Source of the DNA: Megasphaera_A sueciensis
GTDB lineage: Bacteria > Bacillota > Negativicutes > Veillonellales > Megasphaeraceae
DNA: 64,000 nt
Assembly (NCBI RefSeq): GCF_050219315.1
Contig: NZ_CP116939.1
Coordinates: 1,612,001-1,676,000, forward strand
Direction: 5' to 3'
The first letter of the stretch is position 1; each line of letters starts with the position of its first letter. Positions 35,312 through 43,060 of this stretch are shown here, piece after piece. The notes under the pieces are model-generated. The model worked only from the letters and a program-made list of their open reading frames with translations. It was not told the origin of the DNA and made no database searches. Position numbers and translations under genes: made by a program.

Positions 35312-36095
35312 TATATGCCAGAATTCCTCCATCAACATATAGTATCTGTCCATTTACAAAATTCGAAGCCTCAGACGCTAAGAAAATAGCAGGGCCTTCT
35401 AAATCAGCCGTAACCCCCCAACGTCCCGCCGGAGTTTTAGATACTATAAAACTGTCAAAAGGATGCCTCGACCCATCCGCTTGTTTTTCTCGCAGAGGAG
35501 CCGTCTGCGGTGTCGCAATATAGCCAGGCCCTAATCCATTGCACTGAATGTTCTGACCACCAAATTCAGAACAAATATTACGTGTCAACATTTTCAATCC
35601 ACCCTTGGCTGCCGCATATGCTGAAACAGTCTCACGCCCCAATTCACTCATCATTGAGCAAATATTGATAATCTTACCATGTCTTTTTTGAATCATATCA
35701 GGAATAACGGCCTTAGCTACAATATAGGGCGCTACCAAATCTATATCAACAACATTCCGAAATTCTTCTACCGTCATATCACACATAGGAATACGTTTAA
35801 TAATACCAGCATTATTGACCAATATATCAATAGAGCCCAATGTATTTTTAATTTCGGTGATAAGTTCTGCAACGCAGTCTTCATCAGTAACATCTGCAAT
35901 GTAGCCGTGAGCTTCAATACCTGCTTTCTTATACTCTTCCATTGCTTGATTCAAGTGTACTTGGCTGCGGCAATTAAAGGCAATTTTCGCACCAGCTTTA
36001 GCATATGCGCTAGCAATAGCAAAACCAATACCATAGGAACCTCCGGTTATCAATGCCACTTTTCCCTTTAAGGAAAACTGGTTTAAATAGTTCAT
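35295..36095 (-). CDS. kduD: 2-deoxy-D-gluconate 3-dehydrogenase (KduD-type SDR)
   Basis: Short-chain dehydrogenase that would reduce 2,5-diketo-3-deoxygluconate to 2-keto-3-deoxygluconate with NAD(P)H. 266 residues with the cofactor motif TGGSYGIG (about residue 17), NNAG, the catalytic Ser in ICSMMSELG, and YAAAK (Tyr and Lys). ATG 36095 is supported by AAGGAGGTG. It sits between kdgT and kdgK and alongside kduI, which favours KduD over the similar gluconate 5-dehydrogenases. Confidence 0.8.
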   Translation of the reverse strand: MNYLNQFSLKGKVALITGGSYGIGFAIASAYAKAGAKIAFNCRSQVHLNQAMEEYKKAGIEAHGYIADVTDEDCVAELITEIKNTLGSIDILVNNAGIIKRIPMCDMTVEEFRNVVDIDLVAPYIVAKAVIPDMIQKRHGKIINICSMMSELGRETVSAYAAAKGGLKMLTRNICSEFGGQNIQCNGLGPGYIATPQTAPLREKQADGSRHPFDSFIVSKTPAGRWGVTADLEGPAIFLASEASNFVNGQILYVDGGILAYIGKQP

Positions 36096-36130
36096 AAAAA
36101 GCACCTCCTTCACACTAGTTAAAAACAAAA

Positions 36131-37114
36131 TCAAATCTTTTCACCAGCAGACTTGTTACCACCCGTCATACCACCAAACTTCTTACACCAAAAAGCAGTA
36201 ATAATCGGAACAACAATAGAAGTTACCACTACGCTGGTAGCAACAAGCGCTGTAGCTGCTGGAACAATCGGTTGAAATTCAGGAATCATCTGACCCACAA
36301 TAAGCGGATTCGTAACAGCTGCTCCAGCAGTACTGGAAGCGGCCAACCCTGCACCACCATGACCGCCGCCGACAAAAATATCTGCAAGAATAAGTGGCAC
36401 ACCGGTTACAACAATAACACCAAGTCCCAAAAGTATTCCTAACAAGCCTGTTTGTCCGAGAACGGCTAAATTGATTGTATTACCAAGTGCAAATGCAAAG
36501 AAGGGTATCATAATAGTGCCCGCCGGACTAAATAAATCTCTCAGTTCAGGATCAAGATTACCAAGTGCAAACCCAATAATAAAAGGAAGTACAGCCCCAA
36601 TAAATAAATGAGGTTCAAAATAAGCTGCACCGGTACTCCCCAAAATCATCATTGTGACAAGTGGTCCAGATTCAATAGAAGTTAAAACGAAAGCACCTGC
36701 TTCTTCTTTCGTGCCATATTGCTGCATAAGGGAAGCATATAAACCCCCATTAGTCATATCCATAGAAGTAACGATAGCAAGTGTTGACAGTCCAGCAAAA
36801 AATCCTGTTTGTATCATACCTTTCGGCATAAACATCACGCAAATAAAGCCCACAATCCATGCTACAATAATTTTTGTTATAACAATCGTACCTGACTTAC
36901 GTAAAACTGTACCAGCAGATTTATAGTTAATACTGGCTCCCATGCAGAAAAACCAAACTGACAAAATAGGAACGGTTCCAGTAATTAAACCATTAGTAAA
37001 GGATCCGAAATACTTCCCGGCCCAGGGAGTAAAAGTATGGCAAAGTGCACCCAGCAATAATGGGACAAGCATTAAACCGCCAGGAACTTTTTTTACGCCT
37101 TGTAAAATCTTCAT
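36131..37114 (-). CDS. kdgT: 2-keto-3-deoxygluconate permease
   Basis: Proton-coupled importer of 2-keto-3-deoxygluconate in the cytoplasmic membrane. 327 residues with about ten membrane helices, opening MKILQGVKKVPGGLMLVPLL, with the family segments DMTNGGLYASLMQQYG and GGGHGGAGLAASSTAGAAVT. ATG 37114 rather than one five codons upstream fits GGAGGTCATT. It allows the cluster to use KDG released by other organisms, as no polysaccharide lyase is encoded here. Confidence 0.9.
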   Translation of the reverse strand: MKILQGVKKVPGGLMLVPLLLGALCHTFTPWAGKYFGSFTNGLITGTVPILSVWFFCMGASINYKSAGTVLRKSGTIVITKIIVAWIVGFICVMFMPKGMIQTGFFAGLSTLAIVTSMDMTNGGLYASLMQQYGTKEEAGAFVLTSIESGPLVTMMILGSTGAAYFEPHLFIGAVLPFIIGFALGNLDPELRDLFSPAGTIMIPFFAFALGNTINLAVLGQTGLLGILLGLGVIVVTGVPLILADIFVGGGHGGAGLAASSTAGAAVTNPLIVGQMIPEFQPIVPAATALVATSVVVTSIVVPIITAFWCKKFGGMTGGNKSAGEKI

Positions 37115-37153
37115 AATAATGACCTCCATAAGTTAATGATAATATAAGGTTGA

Positions 37154-37996
37154 TTATTTCATATCTTCAATTTTAATGTGGTCCATATCATCGAATTCTT
37201 TATTTTCGCCTCCCATGGCCCAAATAAAAATATAATTGTGAGTACCACAACCGCAATGAATACTCCACGATGGATTGATAACAGCTTGTTCATTATGCAT
37301 AACAATATGTCGTGTTTCTTGTCCTTGACCCATAATATGGAAGACAGCCTGATCTTTTGGAATTTCAAAATAAAAATAAATTTCCATACGGCGTTCATGG
37401 GTATGACAAGGCATAGAGTTCCAAACACTACCCGGTTTTAATGACGTCATACCCATGCATAGTTGACACGTTTCAACTACATCCGGATGAATAAATTGAT
37501 TAATAACCCTGTCATTGGCTAACTCTGGAGACCCACAGGGACGTTTATTGGCATCTTTAATAGAAATAAATTGCGTTTTACAAGATTTATGAGCCGGTGC
37601 AGATACCATATAAAATTTTGCTGGTTTTGTCGGATTTTCAGAACAAAAAGTAACTTTCTTAGTACCCATAGCAATATAAATACAATCTTGATATCCCATT
37701 GTATATGTCACGCCATCGGCAACAATTTTTCCTTCATCACCCACGTTAAAAATTCCAATTTCTCGACGTTCCAAAAAATAATGCGTACCAAAATTCTTCC
37801 AACAATCAATTCCTTTATCTAAAGGAACAACTTCCTTAACGGGCATACACCCCACTGTCACCATGCGATCTACGTGTGAATACGTAGCAATTACTTCATC
37901 CGGTTTGAAGATCGTTTCTACAAGAAACTCGCGGCGAATTTCCTCAGTTGTATATTTTTTAAAATCTTCCGGGCCTGTTGAATAACGAATATCCAT
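37154..37996 (-). CDS. kduI: 5-dehydro-4-deoxy-D-glucuronate isomerase
   Basis: Converts 4-deoxy-L-threo-5-hexulose uronate, formed from unsaturated uronates, to 3-deoxy-D-glycero-2,5-hexodiulosonate. 280 residues, cupin-like double fold. The zinc-binding histidines/Glu are in CHTHERRMEIYFYFE (about 197-211) and in SIHCGCGTHNYIF later. AAGGAGGAG precedes the ATG. It is followed by kdgT and kduD, which act next in uptake and conversion. Confidence 0.93.
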   Translation of the reverse strand: MDIRYSTGPEDFKKYTTEEIRREFLVETIFKPDEVIATYSHVDRMVTVGCMPVKEVVPLDKGIDCWKNFGTHYFLERREIGIFNVGDEGKIVADGVTYTMGYQDCIYIAMGTKKVTFCSENPTKPAKFYMVSAPAHKSCKTQFISIKDANKRPCGSPELANDRVINQFIHPDVVETCQLCMGMTSLKPGSVWNSMPCHTHERRMEIYFYFEIPKDQAVFHIMGQGQETRHIVMHNEQAVINPSWSIHCGCGTHNYIFIWAMGGENKEFDDMDHIKIEDMK

Positions 37997-38060
37997 AAAA
38001 CACTCCTCCTTTAAAATAGTATAAATCGTAATAATAGCTTTAAAATAGCTTTAAAATAAA

Positions 38061-39038
38061 TTAACGTAAGGATATATTTTCCAATACGTTTCTATTAACT
38101 AAATAGGTAGGAATCTTACCAAGCAAAACCTCGCAAGCTCCCATTGCTACTTTATGTTTGAGCTCTTTTTCCGATTCCTCAGAATACCAAGAAAAATGCG
38201 GTGTCAATACAACATTATCCATAGCTGCTAGCGGATTTCCTTGATTAATTGGTTCCTGTTCCAATACATCAATCGCTGCAGCGGCTATCTTTTTTTGTTG
38301 CAAGGCGTGTACTAAAGCGACCTCCTCGACAACAGCCCCCCGTGAGGTATTAATAAATATCGCTGTCTCTTTCATAGCAGTAAAAGTCTCCTCATTAAAT
38401 AAATGGAAAGTTTCCTCCGTAAGCGGTGTATGGACAGAAATAATATCAGCTTCACGAAGTAACCAAAAAAACGGAACAGAAGTGACTCCCATATTAGTCA
38501 TGTCCCCGGCATCAAAATACGGATCATAGGCCATAATTTTCAAACCAAAAGGCTGCATTTTACGTGCTACCTCACGTCCTATTTTGCCAAACCCCACAAT
38601 ACCTAATTTACATCCGCGAAACCTATGCAAAGGTCTTGCAACGGTATAATCCCAGATCCCACTTCGGATGCAGGTATTCAAATAAGCAATCTTACGCCAG
38701 CAAGTCATTATAAGTGCAATAGCGTGATTCGATACTTCATCTATACAATAATCCGGAACATTAACAACACAAATACCATGTGCCGAAGCTGCTTCAATAT
38801 CAATCGAATCTATCCCCACACCATAACGGCAAATAACTTTCAACCGTGTTAACTTTTCCATTACTTCGTTCGTAATAATAGTATACTGATTAAGTAGTGC
38901 ATCCGCATCTCGACAATTAGCAATTACCTCTTCTGCTGTATGGCTTTGTGTCGGTATAAATTGTGCATTAATTTTTTGTATTTCGCTTCTCTCAATATCC
39001 AATGAAGGATAATCATAATCGGTAACATAAATTTTCAT
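38061..39038 (-). CDS. D-2-hydroxyacid dehydrogenase (C-terminal-binding-protein-like)
   Basis: NAD-dependent D-isomer-specific dehydrogenase, 325 residues. The nucleotide-binding GIVGFGKIGREVARK lies near residue 145, followed by catalytic Arg in NTSRGAVVEE, Glu in DVLEQEP and His in LTPHFSWYS. It is the first gene of the kdu cluster (64 bases before kduI), so its substrate is probably a hydroxy- or keto-acid of uronate catabolism, but that is context only. Assignments such as glycerate or phosphoglycerate dehydrogenase are not supported. Confidence 0.8.
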   Translation of the reverse strand: MKIYVTDYDYPSLDIERSEIQKINAQFIPTQSHTAEEVIANCRDADALLNQYTIITNEVMEKLTRLKVICRYGVGIDSIDIEAASAHGICVVNVPDYCIDEVSNHAIALIMTCWRKIAYLNTCIRSGIWDYTVARPLHRFRGCKLGIVGFGKIGREVARKMQPFGLKIMAYDPYFDAGDMTNMGVTSVPFFWLLREADIISVHTPLTEETFHLFNEETFTAMKETAIFINTSRGAVVEEVALVHALQQKKIAAAAIDVLEQEPINQGNPLAAMDNVVLTPHFSWYSEESEKELKHKVAMGACEVLLGKIPTYLVNRNVLENISLR

Positions 39039-39128
39039 TCTCGTTACTTCCTTTCTACCCGATTAAAACTCCATGCCTGATTTTTCATTACAGTTTTCGA
39101 AACGAATTTTCATCATATGTATGTTATT

Positions 39129-39145
39129 AATTTATATGATGAATT
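39129..39145. promoter_or_regulatory. Operator-like site 1 (kdu side)
   Basis: AATTTATATGATGAATT, an imperfect palindrome (AATTnAT...ATnAATT). It lies directly downstream of the predicted kdu transcription start and is identical to the site at 39213-39229. A related half, TATGATGAAAATT in reverse orientation, lies at 39105-39118. Likely bound by the adjacent GntR-family regulator. Confidence 0.55.
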
Positions 39146-39153
39146 TTGATAAT

Positions 39154-39182
39154 ATCATAGCATAATGTATAATTTATTTCAA
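39154..39182 (-). promoter_or_regulatory. Promoter of the kdu/kdg operon
   Basis: Minus strand: TTGAAA (39182-39177), 17 bases, TATGAT (39159-39154) with TGC before the -10. The start point would be near 39147, beside operator-like site 1. This gives a leader of about 110 bases before the hydroxyacid dehydrogenase. Confidence 0.65.
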
Positions 39183-39212
39183 TTTATATTTTATAATATG
39201 TGTTTTTTATAT

Positions 39213-39229
39213 AATTTATATGATGAATT
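39213..39229. promoter_or_regulatory. Operator-like site 2 (regulator side)
   Basis: Second exact copy of AATTTATATGATGAATT. It overlaps the position expected for the -35 of the regulator's own promoter (TATAAT at 39246-39251). The two copies start 84 bp apart, close to eight helical turns, which would suit looping. Confidence 0.55.
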
Positions 39230-39305
39230 GTATTTTTTTATATGATATAATGTATGTGATACATGAAAATTAAACAAGCTAACCATTACCTAGGAGGTTC
39301 CTATT

Positions 39306-40004
39306 ATGAATACAGGCAAAAAAAGTATTTCTATGTCCGAACAAGCCGCAAAACAAATTATAGAATTTATTACATCAAATCAAATGCTGCCTGGTGATCG
39401 TATGCCTACAGAAACAGATTTAATGGAACGCTTAGAAGTAAGTCGCTCAACCATTCGTGAAGCTATAAAAATATTAAGTGCCCGGAATATTCTGGAAATT
39501 CGGCAAGGTTCTGGTGCTTCTATTTCTCCAAAAAGAGGTATTCCTGATGACCCTCTAGGTCTAACCTTTATCTATGATGATGACCGTTTAGCAATTGATC
39601 TTCTTGACGTACGCACTATGCTAGAACCTCGAACCGCTATGCTGGCCGCTATGAATGCTACAGCAATACAATGCGAAAACCTAAAACGACAATGTAAGAT
39701 TGTAGAAAATCTTATTTCACAAAAACAGCCCTATGAAGAAGAAGATATTCAACTGCACAAGTTAATCAGCGAAGCCAGCGGCAATAAAATTCTTATTAAT
39801 TTATCCTATATTCTCCATATGTCCGTTAAAAAAACAATTATTGCTACTTCTGATGCTCTTCGTGACAGCAATACTTTCATTTACCATCGAAAAACGATAG
39901 ATGCTATCATTAACAAAGATCCTGTGAGTGCCTATAATTCAATGATGGTTCACGTCTGTGGTTTACGAGAATTTATTGCTGGAAAAATATCTGAAAAAAA
40001 ATAA
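39306..40004 (+). CDS. GntR-family transcriptional regulator (FadR subfamily)
   Basis: 232 residues. An N-terminal winged helix (residues about 10-75; LMERLEVSRSTIREAIKIL and the wing LEIRQGSGASIS) is joined to an all-helical FCD effector domain from about residue 90 (LDVRTMLEPRTAML, then HKLISEASGNKILINLS). The FCD fold usually binds small carboxylic acids. Divergent from the kdu cluster and flanked by its presumed operators, it probably represses it in response to KDG or a related keto-acid and autoregulates. CTAGGAGG precedes the ATG. An IS3 element lies 24 bases after the stop. Confidence 0.85.
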   Translation: MNTGKKSISMSEQAAKQIIEFITSNQMLPGDRMPTETDLMERLEVSRSTIREAIKILSARNILEIRQGSGASISPKRGIPDDPLGLTFIYDDDRLAIDLLDVRTMLEPRTAMLAAMNATAIQCENLKRQCKIVENLISQKQPYEEEDIQLHKLISEASGNKILINLSYILHMSVKKTIIATSDALRDSNTFIYHRKTIDAIINKDPVSAYNSMMVHVCGLREFIAGKISEKK

Positions 40005-40018
40005 AAACACTGTGGTTT
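40003..40018. terminator. Left half of a split bidirectional terminator
   Basis: AAAAACACTGTGGTTT, overlapping the regulator's stop codon, is the exact complement of 41551-41566. Without the intervening IS3 element these arms would form a 16-bp stem with A- and T-runs on either side, a terminator for both the regulator and the convergent transporter operon. Confidence 0.75.
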
Positions 40019-40032
40019 CAAAAAAATTTGTA

Positions 40033-40078
40033 CTGACCCCCATAAGTTAGACCTAGAAATCTAGCTTATGGGGGTCAG
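40033..40078 (+). promoter_or_regulatory. Hairpin sequestering the orfA ribosome-binding site
   Basis: CTGACCCCCATAAG (40033-40046), inside the left terminal repeat, pairs perfectly with CTTATGGGGGTCAG (40065-40078), which contains the GGGGGT ribosome-binding site just ahead of the orfA ATG at 40085. An mRNA entering from outside would fold and block orfA translation. Confidence 0.6.
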
Positions 40079-40084
40079 CTTTTT

Positions 40085-40642
40085 ATGGCAAAATATAGTT
40101 TTGAATTTAAGATGAAAGTTGTCAACGAGTATTTGCAAGGAAAATTAGGCTATATGCTATTATCAAAGAAGTATCATATTCCTAGCAACAAAGTTCTCAG
40201 AGAATGGGTTGCCGTGTATCGTGAAAACGGTTCACAAGCTCTTCAACGGTCACGCCAGAAGAAAACATACTCTTTTCAATTTAAGCAACATGCGGTAGAG
40301 TTATATCTAAGTACAGAGTCATCTTACAACGAGTTAGCTCTTTCGCTAGGTATACATACGCCAAGTATGCTAACCTCTTGGGTTCAGCGTTATCGTGCGG
40401 TTGGTGTAGATGGCCTCAAACCGCAACGGAAAGGCAGGAGATCGAAGGTGTCAGATAAATCAACTATCCACCCAGCATCACCAGAAGCGCAGACGGAGAG
40501 ACTTAAACAACTCGAGGAAGAAAATCTCAAATTACGAATTGAGGTAGCATATTTAAAAGAAGTGAGGAGACTGCGTTTAGCGGAAGAGGCGCAGAAAAAC
40601 AAGCAAGGATCATCCACAGTCTCCGAGGATCATTCAAACTAA
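40085..40642 (+). CDS. IS3-family OrfA (helix-turn-helix protein)
   Basis: 185 residues with two helix-turn-helix segments (SFEFKMKVVNEYLQGKLGY and YSFQFKQHAVELYLSTESSY) and a C-terminal coiled coil (EAQTERLKQLEEENLKLRIE), as in IS150-type OrfA. Such OrfA binds the element ends and, when fused to OrfB by -1 frameshifting, gives the active transposase. A slippery heptamer T TTA AAA lies in frame at 40552-40558, with a second candidate G AAA AAC at 40594-40600, both in the region where the orfB frame is already open. Confidence 0.87.
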   Translation: MAKYSFEFKMKVVNEYLQGKLGYMLLSKKYHIPSNKVLREWVAVYRENGSQALQRSRQKKTYSFQFKQHAVELYLSTESSYNELALSLGIHTPSMLTSWVQRYRAVGVDGLKPQRKGRRSKVSDKSTIHPASPEAQTERLKQLEEENLKLRIEVAYLKEVRRLRLAEEAQKNKQGSSTVSEDHSN

Positions 40643-40683
40643 AAGATATCCTTGCCGTTGCCAAGCTTCCCAAGGCAACGTAT

Positions 40684-41484
40684 ATGTACTGGCAGAAGCG
40701 CTTCGATCTGCCTTCTCCAGATGCAGATATAGAAGCAAAGATTATAGCCATCCGTAAAAGTGATAAGGACTTTGGTTATCGTCGTATCTGGGGGAAACTG
40801 CATGAAGAGGGCCTTCTCATCAATCGAAAACGTGTACAACGACTGATTCAGAAGCTGGGGCTGCAGGTTACGTCATTTATACACAAAAACCGTAAGTATA
40901 ATTCCTACAAAGGAACCGTGGGCCGCGTCGCGCCTAACCGTCTGCGCCGACGATTCGACACCTGTATCCCACATCAGAAAATCACCACGGATACGACAGA
41001 ATTTAAATATTATGAGATCGACACAAAAGGAACCATCATTACACGTAAGGCGTACCTTGATCCATTCCTGGATCTATTCAATCGTGAGATTATCAGCTTC
41101 AGCTTTACGAAACGCCCGTCATCACAGGGAATCATGTCTGCCTTGGAACGGGCCATTGAGGTAACCGGCGACTGTCCTTATCGCCGGACCTTTCACTCCG
41201 ACCAGGGTTGGGCCTATCAAATGGGAGGATATGTTAGTCGCTTAAAAGAAGAACGGATTTATCAGAGCATGTCCCGAAAGGGAACCTGCCTTGACAATAG
41301 CGTGATGGAAAATTTCTTTGGACTCTTAAAACAGGAACTATATTATGGCCGTACATATCACAGCTTCGAAGAGTTACAAAAAGCAATTGAGAAATACATC
41401 ATCTATTATAACAACCGTAGAATCAAATCAAAGCTTGGCTGGTTAAGTCCGGTAAACTATCGGTTACGTCATGTCGCAGCATAA
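40684..41484 (+). CDS. IS3-family OrfB (DDE transposase catalytic part)
   Basis: 266 residues from the first ATG, with the DDE core: Asp in KITTDTTEFKY, Asp in FHSDQGWAYQM and Glu in SVMENFFGLLKQE. The HTH_21-like region GYRRIWGKLHEEGLLINRKR precedes it. The frame is open from 40543, and the family-typical N-terminal segment (ARIIHSLRGSFKLKDILAVA) lies upstream of this ATG, so the natural product is probably the OrfA-OrfB frameshift fusion and the ATG at 40684 may not be used. Confidence 0.87.
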   Translation: MYWQKRFDLPSPDADIEAKIIAIRKSDKDFGYRRIWGKLHEEGLLINRKRVQRLIQKLGLQVTSFIHKNRKYNSYKGTVGRVAPNRLRRRFDTCIPHQKITTDTTEFKYYEIDTKGTIITRKAYLDPFLDLFNREIISFSFTKRPSSQGIMSALERAIEVTGDCPYRRTFHSDQGWAYQMGGYVSRLKEERIYQSMSRKGTCLDNSVMENFFGLLKQELYYGRTYHSFEELQKAIEKYIIYYNNRRIKSKLGWLSPVNYRLRHVAA

Positions 41485-41550
41485 TAAAAACCGTAGCAGC
41501 AATAAATGCTACTACGGTTAGGTCTAACTTTATGGGGTCACTACACTTTA

Positions 41551-41566
41551 AAACCACAGTGTTTTT
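41551..41566. terminator. Right half of the split bidirectional terminator
   Basis: AAACCACAGTGTTTTT, exact complement of 40003-40018, now 1.5 kb away because of the IS3 element. It would have ended transcription of the transporter operon, whose last stop codon is at 41580. Confidence 0.75.
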
Positions 41567-41579
41567 AATTAATACACAC

Positions 41580-43049
41580 TTATTGTACTTCCTGAAGCTC
41601 CTGTACAGCTAGTTCCGTTGAAAGCCATGCGCTTCCCAAATTATACCCCATCTCTTCCAAATTTAACTGACAAGCAAAAACATGAGGAATTGCCGAAACA
41701 TAAATATGTGTATCATACATATAACGCAATACTGTTTCTACATCACTATCACACAAAATACGGCCGTGATCAATAAGTACCATTCGATTGGCATAAGGAA
41801 GTGCCGCTTCCAAGGTATGTTCTACAATCACAACCGTATGACCATACCGTGTATTGAGCGTATGAATCAGTTTATAGAAAGCATTTGTTCCTTCCGGATC
41901 CAATGCTGAAGTCGGTTCATCAAATACTAAAATATCTGGATTAGTAACTAAAACACCCGCAATCACCAAACGCTGCCGCTGACCGCCGGAAAGCTTGCTC
42001 AATTCTCGCGTACGATATTCTGTAAGACCTACTTTATCCAGCGCAGAGGTAATCGCTTCTTTGATTATTTTCGGATTTACTCCTTGATTTTCCAAGCTAA
42101 ATGCAATTTCTTCCTCTACGGTCATAGCTACCAACTGGCTATCATAATCATCGAGCATCATGCCTACATGACATGCTAAATCAGAAATCGTCGTCTGCGT
42201 TGTTGCCTTGCCATCTACATATACCATGCCTTTCATAACTCCGCCAAAGTAATGAGGAATCGCTCCCGTCAACGTCATACATAAAGAACTTTTACCACTG
42301 CCGCTTTCTCCGGCAATAACCAAAAAATCACCTTCATGGATATTAAGATTGATATCATTCAAAACAGGTATCTTCTGCTTATTATATATATAAGATACAT
42401 GTTCAAGCGAAATGAGTTCTTCCTGTACCGGTTTTAAATCAAATTGGCTATGATCAGAAATGACCATCTGTTCTTCTAAGGAATCCAAAACTCCGCGGGA
42501 TACAAAAAGCCGCAAAGCCGGATAATACATAACCGGCGTAACAATTCCATTAAGCAGACCAATAACACCTACCAGAGGAAGCATTCCGGCGGTATATACA
42601 ACCATGGGTAAATCCATGACAAATTTCAAAATGGTAACAAATACGCCTCCACTAAGACAGGTTGAAATAATTCCCGTTATCACAGGCAACAGAGAATGTC
42701 CCCTGAAACGAAGAAACGAAAAATGATGAACTATAAAAGCACAGGATAACGCTCCAATAGGTTCACTGATAAGATTCCCATAGGGGAATCCCGATTTAGA
42801 GGTGAGAACATTAACAAGCGCAGCTACCAGGCCGATTCCCAACGCCTGCCTATATGTAGGCTTGGTCAGGCAAATTGCTACGCAATACGTAGCAATCGTC
42901 CAGTTAGGAGTAATCCCTGCCACACTTGGGGAGACAAGGTGGAGAATGGTGCCGATTGCCAACATCAATGTACTAATTGTAATCCAACGAAATTGCCCAC
43001 CCTGCCTATGATGAAATTCCAATTTAGAAATATCATGTATTTGTATCAT
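41580..43049 (-). CDS. ECF S-component/ATPase fusion, paralogue B (predicted tryptophan importer)
   Basis: 489 residues. Residues about 20-200 form a hydrophobic domain of about six membrane helices (SPSVAGITPNWTIATYCVAI, LTSKSGFPYGNLISEPIGAL) resembling a TrpP-like ECF substrate-binding S component. Residues about 215-440 are an ABC ATPase with Walker A GESGSGKSS, signature LSGGQRQR, Walker B DILVFDEPTSALDP with the catalytic Glu at 378, and an H-loop EHTLEAALPYANR. S and A components are normally separate proteins. It is the last gene of the T-box-led operon, 11 bases after the EcfT gene. The tryptophan assignment rests on the leader and weak resemblance of the membrane part. Confidence 0.75.
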   Translation of the reverse strand: MIQIHDISKLEFHHRQGGQFRWITISTLMLAIGTILHLVSPSVAGITPNWTIATYCVAICLTKPTYRQALGIGLVAALVNVLTSKSGFPYGNLISEPIGALSCAFIVHHFSFLRFRGHSLLPVITGIISTCLSGGVFVTILKFVMDLPMVVYTAGMLPLVGVIGLLNGIVTPVMYYPALRLFVSRGVLDSLEEQMVISDHSQFDLKPVQEELISLEHVSYIYNKQKIPVLNDINLNIHEGDFLVIAGESGSGKSSLCMTLTGAIPHYFGGVMKGMVYVDGKATTQTTISDLACHVGMMLDDYDSQLVAMTVEEEIAFSLENQGVNPKIIKEAITSALDKVGLTEYRTRELSKLSGGQRQRLVIAGVLVTNPDILVFDEPTSALDPEGTNAFYKLIHTLNTRYGHTVVIVEHTLEAALPYANRMVLIDHGRILCDSDVETVLRYMYDTHIYVSAIPHVFACQLNLEEMGYNLGSAWLSTELAVQELQEVQ

Positions 43050-43060
43050 CTGCCGACTCC

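Larger units (their letters stand above)
40029..41545 (+). mobile_element. IS150-type IS3-family insertion sequence (1517 bp)
   Basis: Two overlapping frames (orfA, orfB) between 27-bp imperfect inverted repeats: left 40029-40055 starting TGTACTGACCCCC, right 41519-41545 whose complement starts TGTAGTGACCCC. I see no target duplication at the ends. The element sits in the loop of the terminator made by 40003-40018 and 41551-41566. Both frames look intact. A short inverted repeat (AACCGTAG...CTACGGTT) lies after orfB at 41489-41520. Confidence 0.88.

Noticed and set aside
40021..40084. Left part of the IS3 element as the regulator's own terminator
   Set aside because: The strong inverted repeat there includes the element's terminal repeat and the orfA ribosome-binding site, and lacks the right T run for the regulator; the split 16-bp stem explains termination better.
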